Positions 1 through 8,931 of a DNA stretch of 64,000 bases are shown in pieces. How positions within the stretch are numbered: position 1 is the stretch's first letter; the number at the start of each line of letters is the position of its first letter. Both the position numbers and the translations under genes were made by a program. The notes under the pieces are model-generated. The model ran no database searches, had not been told where the DNA came from, and worked only from the letters and a program-made list of their open reading frames with translations. This DNA comes from Stieleria marina (GTDB lineage: Bacteria; Planctomycetota; Planctomycetia; Pirellulales; Pirellulaceae): positions 7,119,719 through 7,183,718 of the forward strand of contig CP036526.1 of assembly GCA_007741555.1 (NCBI GenBank). The letters run 5' to 3'.

Positions 1-2640
1 TCGATGGAGATGCCCGATCTGTCGCGGCAAACATTGGCCGCTCTGTCGGGGCCTGCTAAACGCGTCAAAGAGCAAGCCTTCTTGCTAAAGCAATCTCGCA
101 ATGAAGGCATGGAGCACAAGCAGCGTAGCGAAAAGCTCGGTGACCAGCTCAAAGAAGTTCTTGATCGTGCGCACGCGTCGAATCTGCAACAAGCCATTCG
201 CCGCGAAAACGAAATGATCAACACGCTACGCCATCGTGCACAGCTTGGCGAACACCTCGACAAACTCAAAAAGCACTACCGTGGACTCGAAGAGGAGTCG
301 GTCAACCTAACAACGTCCGAAGCGTTGCCACTGGATCGATTGTTTCTGCTGTCCGTGCCGTTCATCTTTGGCGGTCTCGCGTTGACCTATGGGTTTTCGC
401 ATATCTTTGGCATCGAACTGTTCCTCGATCGAGAACCCGATGCGTCGCGCGGTCTGATTTGGTTCGTCTTCGGCCTGATGTCGATGATGCTGTATTACTT
501 CGGCCGACAGTACGGCCAACGTTCGTCGCTGTTGGATCTGGAAGATTGCGATCGCCAAATCGATACGATCCGTCGTCAGATTCGCGACGCTGAAGCCGAG
601 CGAGAGGAAGTCGATTCGGGATTGCCCAATAGCACCCAATCGATCGAAATGCGATTGCGTGAGGCCGAGCAATTGCTGGTCGAATTGGAATCATCGCTAC
701 CCACCTACCACGCTCACGAAGCATCTTTGCAAGCGTACAAGTCCGCTCGTTCGCGTGCCAGTACTGCGGCGGACAGGCTCAAAGAAGCTCGCAGTGGTTG
801 GGCCTCCACGCTGAACCGGTTGGGTCTAAGCGAATCGATGTCACCTACTAGCATTCGCAAGCTGGGCGACAACTACGAAACCTTGCAAAACAGCCGACGC
901 CGATTGGTCGAACTGCAAGCTGAACGCGAGCAACGTCAACGCGAGCGACAAACGATTGCCAAACGCATCGAGATGCTTTATCTGGAAGCGCTGGAGCTTA
1001 ACGATGAAGCGGCACAACAATCGGACGAAGATTCCGAAATCGAAGTCTCCGAAAGCCCCGTGCCACGTCGTTCGCACAAAGGACCGTTGGAACAACTCAA
1101 CCACTTGCACGAAGAACTAGCTCGCGCACAGCATTGGATCAAACGTCGTCGCGACTTGAAAGAACAGGACAGTCAGCTGAAACGTCAGCAAGCTGGTCAT
1201 CACCGTGCTCTGGAACGTGGCGAACAACAACGTCGCGCCCTATGGGCCAAGTGTGGTGTGGCGACTGCCGATCAGTTCTACCAAATGGTCGACACCAAAG
1301 CTCGGCTTGTCGAAACTCGCAAACAACGCGATGACTTGGATCAACAGATTCGGTCCATCATAGGTACCCACATCGACTACGACGATGTGGCCCGCGAAAT
1401 CGACGGCGCCAAATCCAGCGATCTGGAAAAACGCTGGGAGTCATTGACGACCCGCATGACCGAAACCGAAGCTCGGATCGCTCACCTGCGAACGCAGCAA
1501 GGCGAACTGGCTGCCGAAATGAAACACTTGGGCGAAGACGGCCGACTATCAGCTGCTCAGCTGGAACTAGGCTGCGTCCAACGCAAAATCGATTCAGTCG
1601 CGCAGCGATGGCAAATGCTTGCCATGGCAAGCTACTTGATGGAAGACGTTTGCGGTACGTTTGAGCGAGAACGACAACCCGAAACGCTGCGGGAAGCGTC
1701 TTCGTTCCTTAGCCAATTGACGGACGGCAAATACACTCGCATTTGGACGCCACTGGGCACCAACGCATTGAAGATCGACAGCCACGAAGGCAACGCACTT
1801 CCGCTGGAGGTCTTATCCCGAGGAACTCGTGAAGCGGTCTTTATCGCGCTGCGACTCTCATTGGCTGCCGCCTACGCTCGGCGTGGTGTCATGCTGCCGC
1901 TGATACTGGACGACGTGTTGGTCAACTTTGACGGTGACCGGGCAATCCATGCCGCCCAAACACTGAAAACATTCGCCGAACTGGGGCATCAAGTCATGAT
2001 GTTCACGTGCCACGAACACATTGTGCGAATCTTCCAAGACATCGACGTGCAAGTGCGACTGATGCCGCCACAAGGCGAACCCGGACGCGCGGAAATCCTG
2101 GAACCAGAATATGAACTGGAAGAAGAGCAAGAGTACGAAGAGGAAGAACCTGAAGAAGAGTACGTCGAAGAAGTAGCTGAAGTCGTCGAAGAAATTGAAG
2201 TGGCGCCCGAACCGGAACCTGATCCTGAACCTGAACCGATTGTCGTGGTTCAGAAAGCTCCGGAGCCGAAGATCATCTACGTCGAAAAACCTCGGCCAGA
2301 ACCGAAACGTAAACGGAAGCCAAAACCCAAACCGCAGCCGGTTTACATTGAACGCGAACCGGAGCCCGAACCAGAGCCGCAGTATGTCGAACCGGTCTAC
2401 TTGGCTCCCGCTCGAGTCGAACCAGAACCGGAGCCACAAATCGGCTGGGCGTGGTTTGAACGCGAGCCGCTGACGTCCGAGATCCCAACCGAGCAGCGAG
2501 CTGCCGAGACACTCTCAGCAGCCCAAAGAGCTCTGGACAGCGAATGGCTGGGTGACCAAAACGCAAGTGAAGACATGCCCGAAGACGTCTGGAATCGCAA
2601 TGATTCCTGGTGGGACGGCAGCCAAATCACCGTCAAATAA
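1..2640 (+). CDS. YhaN/SbcC-like coiled-coil ATPase with two TM helices (5' partial)
   Basis: The reading frame is open to the left edge, so the N-terminus, which should carry the Walker A motif, is missing. The visible 878 residues are long coiled coil broken by two hydrophobic helices (about residues 112-135 and 148-166). Near the C-terminal end of the ATPase is an ABC-type signature (LSRGTREAVFIALRLSLA, from about 602) and a Walker B segment (PLILDDVLVNFD, about 632). This is the SMC/Rad50 half-site layout. TM helices inside the coiled coil recall Bacillus YhaN, which works with a YhaO/SbcD-like nuclease; the partner would lie upstream, outside the window. After the ATPase comes an odd tail of about 180 residues, first Glu-rich, then Pro-Glu and Pro-Lys repeats. 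Role in DNA end processing at the membrane is inference. Confidence 0.75.
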   Translation, partial: SMEMPDLSRQTLAALSGPAKRVKEQAFLLKQSRNEGMEHKQRSEKLGDQLKEVLDRAHASNLQQAIRRENEMINTLRHRAQLGEHLDKLKKHYRGLEEESVNLTTSEALPLDRLFLLSVPFIFGGLALTYGFSHIFGIELFLDREPDASRGLIWFVFGLMSMMLYYFGRQYGQRSSLLDLEDCDRQIDTIRRQIRDAEAEREEVDSGLPNSTQSIEMRLREAEQLLVELESSLPTYHAHEASLQAYKSARSRASTAADRLKEARSGWASTLNRLGLSESMSPTSIRKLGDNYETLQNSRRRLVELQAEREQRQRERQTIAKRIEMLYLEALELNDEAAQQSDEDSEIEVSESPVPRRSHKGPLEQLNHLHEELARAQHWIKRRRDLKEQDSQLKRQQAGHHRALERGEQQRRALWAKCGVATADQFYQMVDTKARLVETRKQRDDLDQQIRSIIGTHIDYDDVAREIDGAKSSDLEKRWESLTTRMTETEARIAHLRTQQGELAAEMKHLGEDGRLSAAQLELGCVQRKIDSVAQRWQMLAMASYLMEDVCGTFERERQPETLREASSFLSQLTDGKYTRIWTPLGTNALKIDSHEGNALPLEVLSRGTREAVFIALRLSLAAAYARRGVMLPLILDDVLVNFDGDRAIHAAQTLKTFAELGHQVMMFTCHEHIVRIFQDIDVQVRLMPPQGEPGRAEILEPEYELEEEQEYEEEEPEEEYVEEVAEVVEEIEVAPEPEPDPEPEPIVVVQKAPEPKIIYVEKPRPEPKRKRKPKPKPQPVYIEREPEPEPEPQYVEPVYLAPARVEPEPEPQIGWAWFEREPLTSEIPTEQRAAETLSAAQRALDSEWLGDQNASEDMPEDVWNRNDSWWDGSQITVK

Positions 2641-2679
2641 TCACGGTAATAGAGAGCACTGGACTACCGCTCTACAACG

Positions 2680-2726
2680 AGAGCTCGGCAGAGCTCTAAA
2701 CCAGCAGTGCAACCAGCTTTGCACTG
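2680..2726. terminator. Two adjacent hairpins between convergent genes
   Basis: Stem 1 is AGAGCTC (2680-2686) and GAGCTCT (2691-2697) with loop GGCA. Stem 2 is CAGTGCAA (2705-2712) and TTGCACTG (2719-2726) with a 6-nt loop. Both are perfect. They lie between the end of the YhaN-like gene and the end of aspS, so they probably terminate transcription; neither has a long U-tract. Confidence 0.55.
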
Positions 2727-2805
2727 AGCGACTTGCCACCCACCAAAACCGAGGCTAGTCGGCATCAAGCAAGACGCTTTCGCGAAGGCAATCCTTCGTC
2801 CAGTT

Positions 2806-4581
2806 TTAGGACTTTGTCTTGACCGTCTTGAGATGCAACTCGGTCAGTTGAGCTGCGTCAACTTCGCCCGGTGCATCGGTCATCAAGTCGCTGGCTTTTT
2901 GCGTTTTGGGGAATGCGATGACTTCGCGGATGTTCTCCAGTCCGGCAAACAACATCACCCAGCGATCGACACCCAACGCGATTCCGCCGTGCGGTGGTGC
3001 ACCAAAGCGAAGGGCATTGAGCAGAAAGCCGAAACGATCTTCAGCGGTCTTTTCGTCGATGCCTAGCAGCCCAAAGACTTTCGATTGTATTTCGCTGTCG
3101 TGGATTCGGATTGTTCCGCCGCCCGCTTCGCTACCGTTGATGACCAAGTCATAAGCCTGAGCACGGCAGCCAGCGGGATCTGATTCCAACTTGGGCAGGT
3201 CCTCCGCCAACGGCGCGGTGAAGGGGTGGTGCATCGCGTGCCAGTTGCCGGTTTCTTCGTCCTTGTCGAACATCGGAAACTCGGTGATCCAGCTGCAGTT
3301 CAGTGCATCGGCATCGTAAAGTTTCATCTCCGCACCAAAGCGTTTGCGAAGCGCGTAAAGTCCTTTGCAGGTGGTCTCCCACGTGTCGGCCAAAAAGACC
3401 AGCAAGTCACCTGGCGTACCGGCGAGCAGCTCTTTGATTTCGGCCAAATGTGCTTCATCAAAATTCTTGGCGATCGGACTGAACAACGATCCGTCGTCTT
3501 CGACGCGGAACCATGCCAGGCCTTTGGCTCCAAACTCTTTGACAAACTCGGTCAGCACATCGATCTGGCGGCGCGAGTACTGCTTGGCTCCACCAGGGAC
3601 TCGCATCCCGCGGACAAAGTTGCCTGCATCGGCGGTGCCGCGGAAGACTCGAAATTCTGTTTTCTTAGCAACCGGTGTGACGTCGACAATTTCCATGTCA
3701 AATCGCAAGTCCGGCGCGTCGTGACCGAAACGACGCATTGCTTCGTCGTACGTCATTCGGGGCAGCGGAAGCTGGATGTCTTTGCCCAACACTTCTTTGG
3801 CTGTTTCAGCGACTAGCCCGTCGATCATCCCGATGATGTCGTCGCAATCGACAAACGACATTTCCAAATCCAACTGCGTGAACTCGGGTTGTCGGTCGGC
3901 GCGAAGGTCTTCGTCACGAAAACACTTTGCGACTTGAACGTAACGGTCGAAACCAGCGACCATCAAAATTTGCTTGTACAACTGCGGCGATTGGGGCAGG
4001 GCATAAAAGTGTCCCGCGTGAACTCGGCTCGGAACCAAGTAGTCGCGTGCTCCTTCGGGAGTACTACGTCCCAGAATGGGAGTCTCGACGTCGATGAAGT
4101 CGCGTTCGGCAAAATAGTCACGCATCTTCTTGATGATCTGGCTTCGACGAACCAGAGCTTCCTGCATTTCGCTGCGACGAAGATCCAAAAAGCGATACTT
4201 CAGACGCAGGTCTTCACCGGGCAGGTCGCTCTGGCCGGGAGTGAATGGCGGCGTTGTGCAGGCGTTCAGAATTTCGTAGTGATGACAGCGAACTTCGATA
4301 TCGCCAGTCTCCAGTTTGTCATTGGTTTTGCCTTCCAACCGGTCGGCCACTTTGCCTTTGATCAGAATCACGCTTTCGGCAGGCACCTTACTAGCTTCGG
4401 CGATCAATTCCGGGTTGGCCTCGGGAGGACCAAGCACGACTTGAGTCAGACCGTAGCGATCACGTAAATCGATAAAAACAGCTCCGCCATGGTCACGCTT
4501 GCTTTCGACCCAACCGCAAAGGGTAACTTCGGTGCCAATGTCAGATTTTCGGAGTTGTCCGCAGGTGTGGGAGCGTAACAC
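2806..4581 (-). CDS. aspS: Aspartyl-tRNA synthetase
   Basis: Charges tRNA with aspartate in the cytoplasm. The 591 residues match the long bacterial form: an N-terminal OB-fold anticodon-binding domain (begins MLRSHTCGQLR), the class II catalytic core with motif 2 (FRDEDLRADRQPEFTQLD), a bacterial GAD insertion in the middle, and motif 3 (GIALGVDRWVMLFAG) close to the end. The start is GTG at 4581, placing the usual first residues right after it. It lies downstream of the MFS gene on the same strand, but a terminator separates them, so it is probably transcribed alone. Whether the enzyme is discriminating or also charges tRNA-Asn cannot be read from this window. Confidence 0.97.
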   Translation of the reverse strand: MLRSHTCGQLRKSDIGTEVTLCGWVESKRDHGGAVFIDLRDRYGLTQVVLGPPEANPELIAEASKVPAESVILIKGKVADRLEGKTNDKLETGDIEVRCHHYEILNACTTPPFTPGQSDLPGEDLRLKYRFLDLRRSEMQEALVRRSQIIKKMRDYFAERDFIDVETPILGRSTPEGARDYLVPSRVHAGHFYALPQSPQLYKQILMVAGFDRYVQVAKCFRDEDLRADRQPEFTQLDLEMSFVDCDDIIGMIDGLVAETAKEVLGKDIQLPLPRMTYDEAMRRFGHDAPDLRFDMEIVDVTPVAKKTEFRVFRGTADAGNFVRGMRVPGGAKQYSRRQIDVLTEFVKEFGAKGLAWFRVEDDGSLFSPIAKNFDEAHLAEIKELLAGTPGDLLVFLADTWETTCKGLYALRKRFGAEMKLYDADALNCSWITEFPMFDKDEETGNWHAMHHPFTAPLAEDLPKLESDPAGCRAQAYDLVINGSEAGGGTIRIHDSEIQSKVFGLLGIDEKTAEDRFGFLLNALRFGAPPHGGIALGVDRWVMLFAGLENIREVIAFPKTQKASDLMTDAPGEVDAAQLTELHLKTVKTKS

Positions 4582-4691
4582 GATCGATCAGGGGTTAAGG
4601 GGGTTCGTATAACAGACTTCAGTCGGCTGCTGTCTGAAGAACAGGATTCTATGAAAACTCGGGCGTTTCGTAGAGGCGCCCTATCGAAACG

Positions 4692-4734
4692 AAAAAACCG
4701 GTGCCTGGCGACCATTTGGGTCATCAGACACCGG
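4692..4734 (-). terminator. Rho-independent terminator of the MFS gene
   Basis: Read on the minus strand, a 10-bp stem (CCGGTGTCTG with CAGGCACCGG, one G-U pair) closes a 17-nt loop and is followed at once by six T. It lies 33 nt after the MFS stop codon and ahead of aspS. Confidence 0.75.
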
Positions 4735-4766
4735 CGATGCGTCCATATTCGCGGAGTGTCGCGAAA

Positions 4767-6281
4767 CTACAACTCGGTTCCGGGAGCCTCATCAGCAAGC
4801 TCAGGATGCCCGCCTTGCTTGGGAGCCTTGAAGGCAAGGATCAAGATCAGGTACAGCACTGCCATCGCGGCTGGCACCAATGCCGTCATTCGCAACGCCA
4901 TTCGGCTACCGTGAAGCGTGGCTGCTTCGACAGGTGCCGCGTCTGTCGCAGCAAATTCCTTGTTGGCGTTCCACCAGTCAGCTTGTTCCTTCAAGCCTTT
5001 GAAACTCTCTTCATTGATGGCTTCACCGGCGATCGCGACGTCCGAAAGAACCTTTTGGCCGTTGTCTTCCAGCATTCCTGCCTTGGCACCGTCGATGCCC
5101 GTGATACTTGGAAATACCAAAAACTTGTTCTCATTCGGAGCCTTCACACGCTCGTACGTCTCAGGGTTGTTTTCCTGGATGTACTGGGACGCGTAATAGT
5201 CTTGCTTGTATCCAATGCCGGGGCCGCCCAGCAAACCTGCCGACGTCATTCCAGCAAAACCCATCAATGCCATCGCAACGGTAGCACTCTCTGGAAAACG
5301 TTCGCCGACAACACCCAACATGGTTGGCCATAGAAACGTCTTGCCAAGTGCATAGACAGTCGCTGCAAAGAACATGAAGGGAATACTGTCGCCGATGCTA
5401 ATCAGATACAGGCCCAAGGCGCCAATCACAGCACTGCAAAGCAGCAAGCCAAGCGAAGAAATTTTGTGAACAATCGGGCCAGCAAAAAATCGCAGTCCGG
5501 TCATCAACAACGATGTGTAGATAAACAGCGCGGTACCTAGTTCGGCACTGCTAAGAATCTTGCCAGTGATCTTATTGATCCAGCTGTCCGTTCCCAATTC
5601 GACGTAACCAACGCAAGCGTGCGTGATTAACAGGATCAAGAAGAACGGTCCGATCAATTTTGCAAACATTCCGCCGTACGAAATGTTGCCTTGCTCGGCA
5701 GCCGTTTTGGGAAACGCTTCCTTGACCGCAATGAACCCGTACATCAGCACGGGGACCAAGAAGGTCGCCATCAGGATTTCCCAACTGACGTAATCCTTGG
5801 CAAAGACGATCAAACCACCGATGACCAAACCAGCAGGCCAACCTGCGTGCAGGATATTGAGGTAGTGCGTTTTGGCTTCGGGGTAAATTGTGGCGGTCAA
5901 CGGATTGATGACGCCTTCGCAAATACCATTGCCGACCGCAAAAATAAACATCGAGATGTACAGCAACATGTACACCGCGTCCTTTCCTGACGCATTGAAC
6001 ACCGGAGTTGCCGCGAACAGCATGACGGCGGAAACCACGTGACAAAGCAACGCGATCATCATCAGGTTCTTGTAGCCGACCAAGTCGATCAGGAACCCGG
6101 CGATCAGGATTACCAAGCCGAATCCGAGCAAACCACCACCGGTGATTTGACCTAGTTCGGTCATCGTGAAGCCGTATTTGTTGGACCAAATATCAAGCAA
6201 ACCGCCACGAACGGCGAAGCCGATTCCGGCAGCAATCAGGGTCAGAAACCCTGCGGTTAGAAGTCTTTTTCGGTTTTCCAT
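4767..6281 (-). CDS. MFS transporter with long loop before the last helix
   Basis: A 504-residue major facilitator superfamily permease if started at ATG 6281 (MENRKRLLTAGFL), directly before the first TM helix; the frame stays open upstream to 6467, but that stretch is unlike protein. Twelve hydrophobic helices can be counted. Between helices 11 and 12 is a soluble loop of about 100 residues (roughly 355-455), rich in Asn, Glu and Lys, which is not usual for MFS and would face the periplasm if both termini are cytoplasmic. The substrate is unknown. The sequence looks like the sugar/nucleoside MFS branch only in general terms. It is divergent from the glutathione peroxidase gene and has its own terminator. 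Confidence 0.8.
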   Translation of the reverse strand: MENRKRLLTAGFLTLIAAGIGFAVRGGLLDIWSNKYGFTMTELGQITGGGLLGFGLVILIAGFLIDLVGYKNLMMIALLCHVVSAVMLFAATPVFNASGKDAVYMLLYISMFIFAVGNGICEGVINPLTATIYPEAKTHYLNILHAGWPAGLVIGGLIVFAKDYVSWEILMATFLVPVLMYGFIAVKEAFPKTAAEQGNISYGGMFAKLIGPFFLILLITHACVGYVELGTDSWINKITGKILSSAELGTALFIYTSLLMTGLRFFAGPIVHKISSLGLLLCSAVIGALGLYLISIGDSIPFMFFAATVYALGKTFLWPTMLGVVGERFPESATVAMALMGFAGMTSAGLLGGPGIGYKQDYYASQYIQENNPETYERVKAPNENKFLVFPSITGIDGAKAGMLEDNGQKVLSDVAIAGEAINEESFKGLKEQADWWNANKEFAATDAAPVEAATLHGSRMALRMTALVPAAMAVLYLILILAFKAPKQGGHPELADEAPGTEL

Positions 6282-6504
6282 GGTCCGCCGGTTGGTTGCG
6301 AGGGAAAGAGGTGTGGGAAAGAGGCCAAGCCAGATGCTGCCAGCGTCAATTTGTCTCGTCAAGTTGCTAGCGACACATCTGAGCAAAAGGAGAACGTAAT
6401 TCGTCAGGCCTCTCGTTGCCACTGTCACGCTCCCTATACTCTCTTTAGAAGTCAAAATTTGCCGCACTTAGCGGCGTTCACCTCTGTTTTGGAGCCAGTT
6501 TTCC

Positions 6505-7092
6505 ATGCGTTTGTTTCTTTCGGCCGTTGTCGCCCTGGGAGTTTTTGTCACTGTGAGTAACGCCGACCACCACGAAAAGCACGAAAAGCACGAAAGCGAG
6601 TGTGCTTTGGACTACAAGATGAAGACCATCGACGGCAAAACGGTCGACCTGGAGGACTACGAAGGCAACGTCGTGTTGATCGTCAACACCGCCAGCGAGT
6701 GCGGCCTGACAGGTCAGTACAAGGGTTTGCAAAGCTTGCACGAGAAGTACAAGGACAAAGGGCTGGTCGTCATCGGATTTCCTTGCAACCAATTTGGCAG
6801 CCAAGAACCCGGTAGCGACGCGGAGATCGCCAAGTTCTGCAGCAGCAACTACAAAGTCACGTTCCCGATGTTCAGCAAGGTGGACGTCAATGACGACGGT
6901 GCGGCGCCGATCTACAAGTTTTTGACCGCTCAAGACGTCAAACCAGCCGGCAAGGGCCCTGTGAGCTGGAATTTCGAGAAGTTTCTGATTGACCGCGAAG
7001 GCCACGTCGCCAACCGATTTTCGCCGCAAACCAAGCCTTCGGACGGCGAATTGGTCAAAGCAATCGAATCGCAGTTGCAGCAGAAAAAGTAA
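6505..7092 (+). CDS. Exported glutathione peroxidase-family protein
   Basis: Reduces peroxides using a catalytic cysteine; non-selenium members of this family usually take electrons from thioredoxin. The 195-residue protein has a signal peptide (MRLFLSAVVALGVFVTVSNA), a short His/Lys/Glu stretch, then the GPx fold. The active-site tetrad is visible: Cys66 in NTASECGLTGQY, Gln96 in FPCNQFG, and Trp155 with Asn156 in SWNFEKFL. There is no UGA codon, so it is the Cys form. Export suggests a role in periplasmic peroxide defence. A GGAG sits about 11 nt before ATG 6505. A REP-like hairpin follows the gene. Confidence 0.92.
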   Translation: MRLFLSAVVALGVFVTVSNADHHEKHEKHESECALDYKMKTIDGKTVDLEDYEGNVVLIVNTASECGLTGQYKGLQSLHEKYKDKGLVVIGFPCNQFGSQEPGSDAEIAKFCSSNYKVTFPMFSKVDVNDDGAAPIYKFLTAQDVKPAGKGPVSWNFEKFLIDREGHVANRFSPQTKPSDGELVKAIESQLQQKK

Positions 7093-7104
7093 TTTTGAGC
7101 CAGG

Positions 7105-7132
7105 TTCGTTAGCCGCAGGCGATAGCCACGGG
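7105..7132 (-). repeat. REP-like element, copy 1 (inverted)
   Basis: Read on the minus strand it resembles copy 4 (core GTGGCTAGCGCCAGCGGCTG) with a few changes. It overlaps a 10-bp hairpin, TAGCCACGGG (7123-7132) with CCCGTGGCTA (7145-7154), that may end glutathione peroxidase transcription. Confidence 0.6.
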
Positions 7133-7229
7133 CCCTTACCGGATCCCGTGGCTACAGCCGTAATCGTCAACTCGACGCTAAAATCGGCCAATCTTTGATG
7201 GTCAGCGGTTTTGGAATGCTGGAAAAGGA

Positions 7230-7255
7230 CCGTCGCTAGCACCAGCGGCTGACAA
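7230..7255 (+). repeat. REP-like element, copy 2
   Basis: Nearly identical to copy 4 at 8824-8850, with about two differences in the shared 25 nt. It forms an inverted pair with copy 1 in the same intergenic region ahead of purA. Confidence 0.65.
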
Positions 7256-7358
7256 CAGAATCCACGGGTTTGCACCACCTCGTCCAACGCCTACGCTCTT
7301 GCGTTTGCGCGGCAGGATATCTGCGGCGATTTCCTATTCGTTTAGCGGAGTGATTCGG

Positions 7359-8681
7359 GTGTCTGGAACCTGTGTGATTGGCCTTCAGTGGGGTGACGAA
7401 GCCAAAGGCAAACTCGTTGATCTGCTCGCGCCGCAATTTGACATGGTCGTTCGTTACCAGGGCGGTGCGAACGCGGGCCATACCGTTGTTGCCGGTGATG
7501 AAACTTACAAGCTGCACCATATCCCCAGCGGGATTCTGCACAAACACGTTCAGAACTTCATCACGCCCGGTGTCGTCATCAACCCCGAGACGATGCTGAA
7601 CGAAATCGATGGCCTGGCAAAACGCGGCATCAACTGCGCCGACAACATGCGAGTCAGCGAGCGCGCTCACTTGGTCATGCCATGGCACATTGCCGAAGAC
7701 CGTCGGATCAACGCAACGGAAGTTCGCGGCGAATCGATCGGCACGACCAATCGCGGGATCGGCCCTTGCTACCGAGACAAAGTGGGACGAACGCATGCGA
7801 TTCGCATGACGGACCTGATTCAACCGCATCGCGACGATCGCATCCGCACCGTGGCGGAACAAAAGATCGAAATCTTGAAATCGATGGGCGCGACGGACGA
7901 AGAACTGGAATCCATCGCTCCTGACAAAGTCGTTGCGATGGCGACCGTGTGGGCCGAACGTCTAAAGGACATGATCAGCGACACCACGGATACGTTGCTG
8001 GATGCTGTCGAGGACGGCAAGAAGCTTTTGTTCGAGGGCGCGCAGGGCGCGCTGCTGGACCTTGACCACGGCACTTATCCGTTTGTAACCAGCAGCAACA
8101 GCAGTGGTGTTGGTGTTTGCGCCGGTGCTGGCGTACCGCCACGCTGGATCACCAATGTGCTGGGCGTCTGCAAGGCGTACAGCACACGAGTCGGCGGTGG
8201 TCCGTTTGTGACAGAACTCGAAGACGCGACGGGCGAAAAGATTCGCAAACTAGGCAACGAATTTGGAACTACCACGGGTCGACCGCGACGCTGCGGTTGG
8301 TTTGACGCAGTCGCTGTTCGCTACACCGCGCGACTAAGCGGCGTGACACGTTTGGCATTGATGATGATGGACGTGCTTGCTCACTTCGAGGAACTGAAAG
8401 TCTGCGTTGCGTACGAACTGGACGGACAGCGCATCGAGCGATTCCCAAGCCACGCCGATGAACTGCGGCGATGCAAACCGATCTACGAAACTATCGCAGG
8501 CTGGAATCAGCCGGTGGACGATGTTCGCCGCGTGGATGAATTTCCTGCCGGCGCGTTGGCTTACGTCAAACGCATCGAAGAACTGGTCGGCATCCCGGTT
8601 GGTGTTTTGTCGGTCGGCCCTGATCGAGCTCAAACGATCTTTACCGAAGAAGCTGCCGAGCTGGAATTGGAAGCGATCTAG
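7359..8681 (+). CDS. purA: Adenylosuccinate synthetase
   Basis: Joins IMP and aspartate using GTP, the first step from IMP to AMP. The P-loop-like GDEAKGK lies near the N-terminus, followed by NAGHT and, later, [14 protein letters not shown], all signatures of PurA. The start is taken as GTG 7359 because family members begin just before [10 protein letters not shown] and GGAG lies about 9 nt upstream; a TTG 60 nt further up would add 20 residues with no family match. This gives 440 residues, normal for the family. It stands alone, with intergenic regions carrying inverted REP-like pairs on both sides. Confidence 0.95.
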   Translation: MSGTCVIGLQWGDEAKGKLVDLLAPQFDMVVRYQGGANAGHTVVAGDETYKLHHIPSGILHKHVQNFITPGVVINPETMLNEIDGLAKRGINCADNMRVSERAHLVMPWHIAEDRRINATEVRGESIGTTNRGIGPCYRDKVGRTHAIRMTDLIQPHRDDRIRTVAEQKIEILKSMGATDEELESIAPDKVVAMATVWAERLKDMISDTTDTLLDAVEDGKKLLFEGAQGALLDLDHGTYPFVTSSNSSGVGVCAGAGVPPRWITNVLGVCKAYSTRVGGGPFVTELEDATGEKIRKLGNEFGTTTGRPRRCGWFDAVAVRYTARLSGVTRLALMMMDVLAHFEELKVCVAYELDGQRIERFPSHADELRRCKPIYETIAGWNQPVDDVRRVDEFPAGALAYVKRIEELVGIPVGVLSVGPDRAQTIFTEEAAELELEAI

Positions 8682-8696
8682 TTCATCGTCACCGGC

Positions 8697-8723
8697 CAAT
8701 TGACCGCTGGCACTAGCCGCGGG
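8697..8723 (-). repeat. REP-like element, copy 3 (inverted)
   Basis: Matches the reverse complement of copy 4 with several differences. It lies 16 nt after the purA stop and pairs with copy 4. Confidence 0.55.
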
Positions 8724-8823
8724 CCGCTGCCAGCGTCCCTGTAAAACCCAGACACGACTGGCACTGAATCCATTTCAAGTCTCCCAGCTGAAGCAACGAC
8801 CGTCACCACATGTCTGATAAGCG

Positions 8824-8850
8824 CCCGTGGCTAGCGCCAGCGGCTGACAA
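8824..8850 (+). repeat. REP-like element, copy 4
   Basis: Contains the core GTGGCTAGCGCCAGCGGCTG. It ends about 80 nt before uppS and forms an inverted pair with copy 3. Confidence 0.65.
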
Positions 8851-8931
8851 AATTGCGTTTCGCCGTGTGATAATGCGCTACAATGTAGCTCTGAGAGCGA
8901 GTGAGAAATCCCGTTACCGGACTCTCCAAGC

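Noticed and set aside
1858-2439. 193-codon Phe/Arg-rich minus-strand frame
   Set aside because: Reverse reading of the Pro-Glu/Lys repeat tail of the ATPase gene.
6478-7287. 269-codon minus-strand frame opposite glutathione peroxidase
   Set aside because: Antisense to a gene with a full active-site tetrad; product is low-complexity Val/Ala/Leu typical of shadow frames.
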